This document shows, piece by piece, positions 62,294-64,000 of a stretch of 64,000 bases of DNA (positions within the stretch are counted from its first letter, which is position 1; each line of letters opens with the position of its first letter). This stretch comes from Gracilimonas sp965227785 (lineage in GTDB: Bacteria > Bacteroidota > Rhodothermia > Balneolales > Balneolaceae). The notes beneath the pieces were generated by a model that was not told the DNA's origin, did not search any database, and saw only the letters and a list, made by a program, of their open reading frames with translations. The stretch covers positions 1,860,001 to 1,924,000 of the forward strand of contig NZ_OZ245785.1 of the NCBI RefSeq assembly GCF_965227785.1, written 5' to 3'. The translations under genes were made by a program, and so were the position numbers.

Positions 62294-64000
62294 ATGGCAG
62301 ATTTAAAACGTGAGCTCGGATTTTGGGACGCCTTAACCATCGGAGCCGGCACCATGATAGGCGCAGGTATTTTCTTGTTGGCAGGTATAGCATTGGAAAT
62401 GTCAGGACCAGCGGCCATTTTCGCTTATTTATCTGCCGGACTGGTATGTATGATTACCGCTTCCAGCGCTGCTGAGTTAGCAACCGGGATGCCCAAATCC
62501 GGTGGTGACTATTTTTTCGTTTCACGTTCTTTAGGTCCGGCGTTCGGGGCCATATCAGGGGTCGGCATTTGGCTGAGCCTTACATTTGCCATCGCTTTCT
62601 ACCTGTATGGACTGGGTGAATACATGTCTCAGTTCCTGCCACTTTCAGCCTTTTGGGGTGCGGTAATCGGAGGTGTTCTGCTCACTATTCTTAATGTAGT
62701 AGGTGCAAAAGAATCGGGCCGTACACAGGTGGTTGTGGTTCTTATTTTGTTTGTGATATTAGGTGGCTTCAGCGTACTTGGGCTATTTCATATTGAAGCG
62801 GATTATTACGACCCGTTTATGCCCTTTGGCTTTGATTCTATTTCTGCTACCACAGCCCTTGTATTCGTTTCTTTTTTAGGCTTTGTGAAAATTGCGGCCG
62901 TCGCCGAAGAGATTAAGAACCCTTCGAAAAACCTGCCACGGGCATTAATTGGTTCAGTGGCCCTGGTAACTCTTCTGTATGTAATCATCGTGCTGGTGAT
63001 TGGAGGTATGTTCCCACAATCTACCATAGCTGATGTCCGTGATCCTTTAACTACTGCGGCACGTACCATCCTCGGGAATCCCGGAGCCATCGCTATTATC
63101 ATTGCCGGATTGTTAGCGACTTTATCGTCCGCTAACGCCAGCATCATGGCTTCATCCCGAATTAACCTTGCAATGGCACGAGACCGTATGGTGCCCAACT
63201 GGTTAAGTGCCATCCACAAAAAATTACTAACGCCATACCGGGCTATCGTACTTACAGGCCTTCTCGCCCTACTGTTCCTGTTACTCGACAGTCTCGAAAA
63301 TCTTGCTAAAATTGCCAGTGTACTTCAACTTTACAGCTATGCGGCTCTAAATATCGGATGCGTGGTGCTAAGGGTTTCCAATCCGGATTGGTACAAACCC
63401 ACTTATCGTACACCGGGCTCACCTTGGTTACAGGCTGTTGCTGCAGTCGGTTGTTTATCCATCATCGTTTCTTCGGGTACTTTTGCTCAGGTTGCAGTGG
63501 TTGTACTTATTGTGGTTAGCCTGGCATGGTATATGATTTGGGGACGTTCTCGAGTTGAATTCGAACATGCTGTTCCACAATTCAAACAAAACTGGAAAGA
63601 AAAAGGAATTAAAGTATTTCTCGAAGCCCCCGAACGGCATGATTCCGAGTTTGAAGAATGGGCGCCGGCTATTCGTGCACTTGATATCAAACAAGGACGT
63701 AAGGTTGTTACTGCACTGGCAAATCCCATTCATGAGCAGGCTCTCCTGAAAATTTCCCAGCTTGTGGCTACCGGTAAAGAAGAGGGTGGTTCTGTGACGG
63801 GATTAAACATGCTCAAAGTTCCTTTTCAGACTCCGATTTCAACTGTTGAACGAATGATTCAGCAGCAGGAACCGGTTCGCGAAAGTATCCAAAAAATAAG
63901 TGAGGCCTCACGGGTTGAAAACCTTGACTACCCAAACAAAAAAGTACTGGCTTCCACTACCTTTGATTCCGCCTCGGCAGCTTCTCACGATATCTTTAAA
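62294..64000 (+). CDS. APC-family amino acid permease (3' end outside window)
   Basis: Starts at ATG 62294 (MADLKRELGFWDALTIGAGT). The open frame runs to the window edge, at least 569 residues. The N-terminal motif TIGAGTMIGAGIFLLAG is the APC consensus, and about 12 hydrophobic segments follow (to about residue 420). A soluble C-terminal part (EFEEWAPAIRALDIKQGRKVVTALANPIHEQALL) resembles the universal stress protein (UspA) domain that is fused to some permeases. It probably imports an amino acid or amine with protons; the substrate is unknown. It may be cut short here by the window end only. Confidence 0.87.
   Translation, partial: MADLKRELGFWDALTIGAGTMIGAGIFLLAGIALEMSGPAAIFAYLSAGLVCMITASSAAELATGMPKSGGDYFFVSRSLGPAFGAISGVGIWLSLTFAIAFYLYGLGEYMSQFLPLSAFWGAVIGGVLLTILNVVGAKESGRTQVVVVLILFVILGGFSVLGLFHIEADYYDPFMPFGFDSISATTALVFVSFLGFVKIAAVAEEIKNPSKNLPRALIGSVALVTLLYVIIVLVIGGMFPQSTIADVRDPLTTAARTILGNPGAIAIIIAGLLATLSSANASIMASSRINLAMARDRMVPNWLSAIHKKLLTPYRAIVLTGLLALLFLLLDSLENLAKIASVLQLYSYAALNIGCVVLRVSNPDWYKPTYRTPGSPWLQAVAAVGCLSIIVSSGTFAQVAVVVLIVVSLAWYMIWGRSRVEFEHAVPQFKQNWKEKGIKVFLEAPERHDSEFEEWAPAIRALDIKQGRKVVTALANPIHEQALLKISQLVATGKEEGGSVTGLNMLKVPFQTPISTVERMIQQQEPVRESIQKISEASRVENLDYPNKKVLASTTFDSASAASHDIFK

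Overview
The window looks like a chromosome segment from the Bacteroidota/Balneolota (FCB) group, most likely a free-living aquatic Balneola- or Gracilimonas-like bacterium. The grounds are a type IX secretion (T9SS) sorting tail on a secreted nuclease, the TPR / DUF4292 / degenerate-M23 gene order, an arginine operon built around an N-acyl-ornithine carbamoyltransferase, and an SMC protein of Bacteroidota type. This placement is inferred from protein resemblance; no rRNA gene is present.

Layout. 1-15.8 kb is housekeeping and envelope: the 3' part of smc, a TPR lipoprotein with an asparagine-synthase-like protein, metZ, secreted M14 and M28 peptidases, a Ppx/GppA phosphatase, and a three-gene minus-strand envelope operon. 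16.2-24.6 kb is an almost complete arginine operon (GNAT, argG, argC, argD, argF', argB, argE-like, argH). ArgF' has Ala at the residue that separates acetyl- from succinyl-ornithine enzymes, so the pathway may run on succinylated intermediates. A LigT-type protein follows.

25.4-42.5 kb is a surface-protein locus. Three soluble signalling proteins (REC-AraC regulator, PAS/GAF histidine kinase, REC-HWE-like kinase) precede four secreted DUF11/SdrD-type proteins, one of which (2116 aa) also carries a predicted outer-membrane barrel and an OmpA peptidoglycan-binding domain. Another single-domain response regulator closes the locus. A quinone-oxidoreductase-like MDR gene comes next.

At 43.9 kb a purine-family riboswitch, with features pointing to 2'-deoxyguanosine, lies directly upstream of a large secreted endonuclease I with lamin-tail domains and a T9SS tail. 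A DNA-degrading exoenzyme would thus be controlled by a DNA breakdown product.

47.8-54.6 kb is a compact genomic island integrated into the 3' end of tRNA-Phe. It has a 15-bp att duplication, a displaced tRNA 3' end with its old terminator, and a new 3' end with its own terminator. It carries a tyrosine recombinase, a small HTH protein and three AT-rich cargo genes: a nucleoside-deoxyribosyltransferase/TIR-like domain protein and two proteins with PD-(D/E)XK-like nuclease motifs. These three genes are the best candidate in the window for an undescribed system, probably anti-phage defence.

54.7-64 kb returns to core genes: recJ, leucine dehydrogenase, hslO (Hsp33), a membrane protein of unknown function, a type II NADH dehydrogenase, a VapBC-type toxin-antitoxin pair and the 5' part of an APC-family amino acid permease. 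Several imperfect palindromic elements of about 145-165 bp sit in intergenic gaps (20.1, 24.6, 54.8 and 58.2 kb), including one inside the arginine operon.
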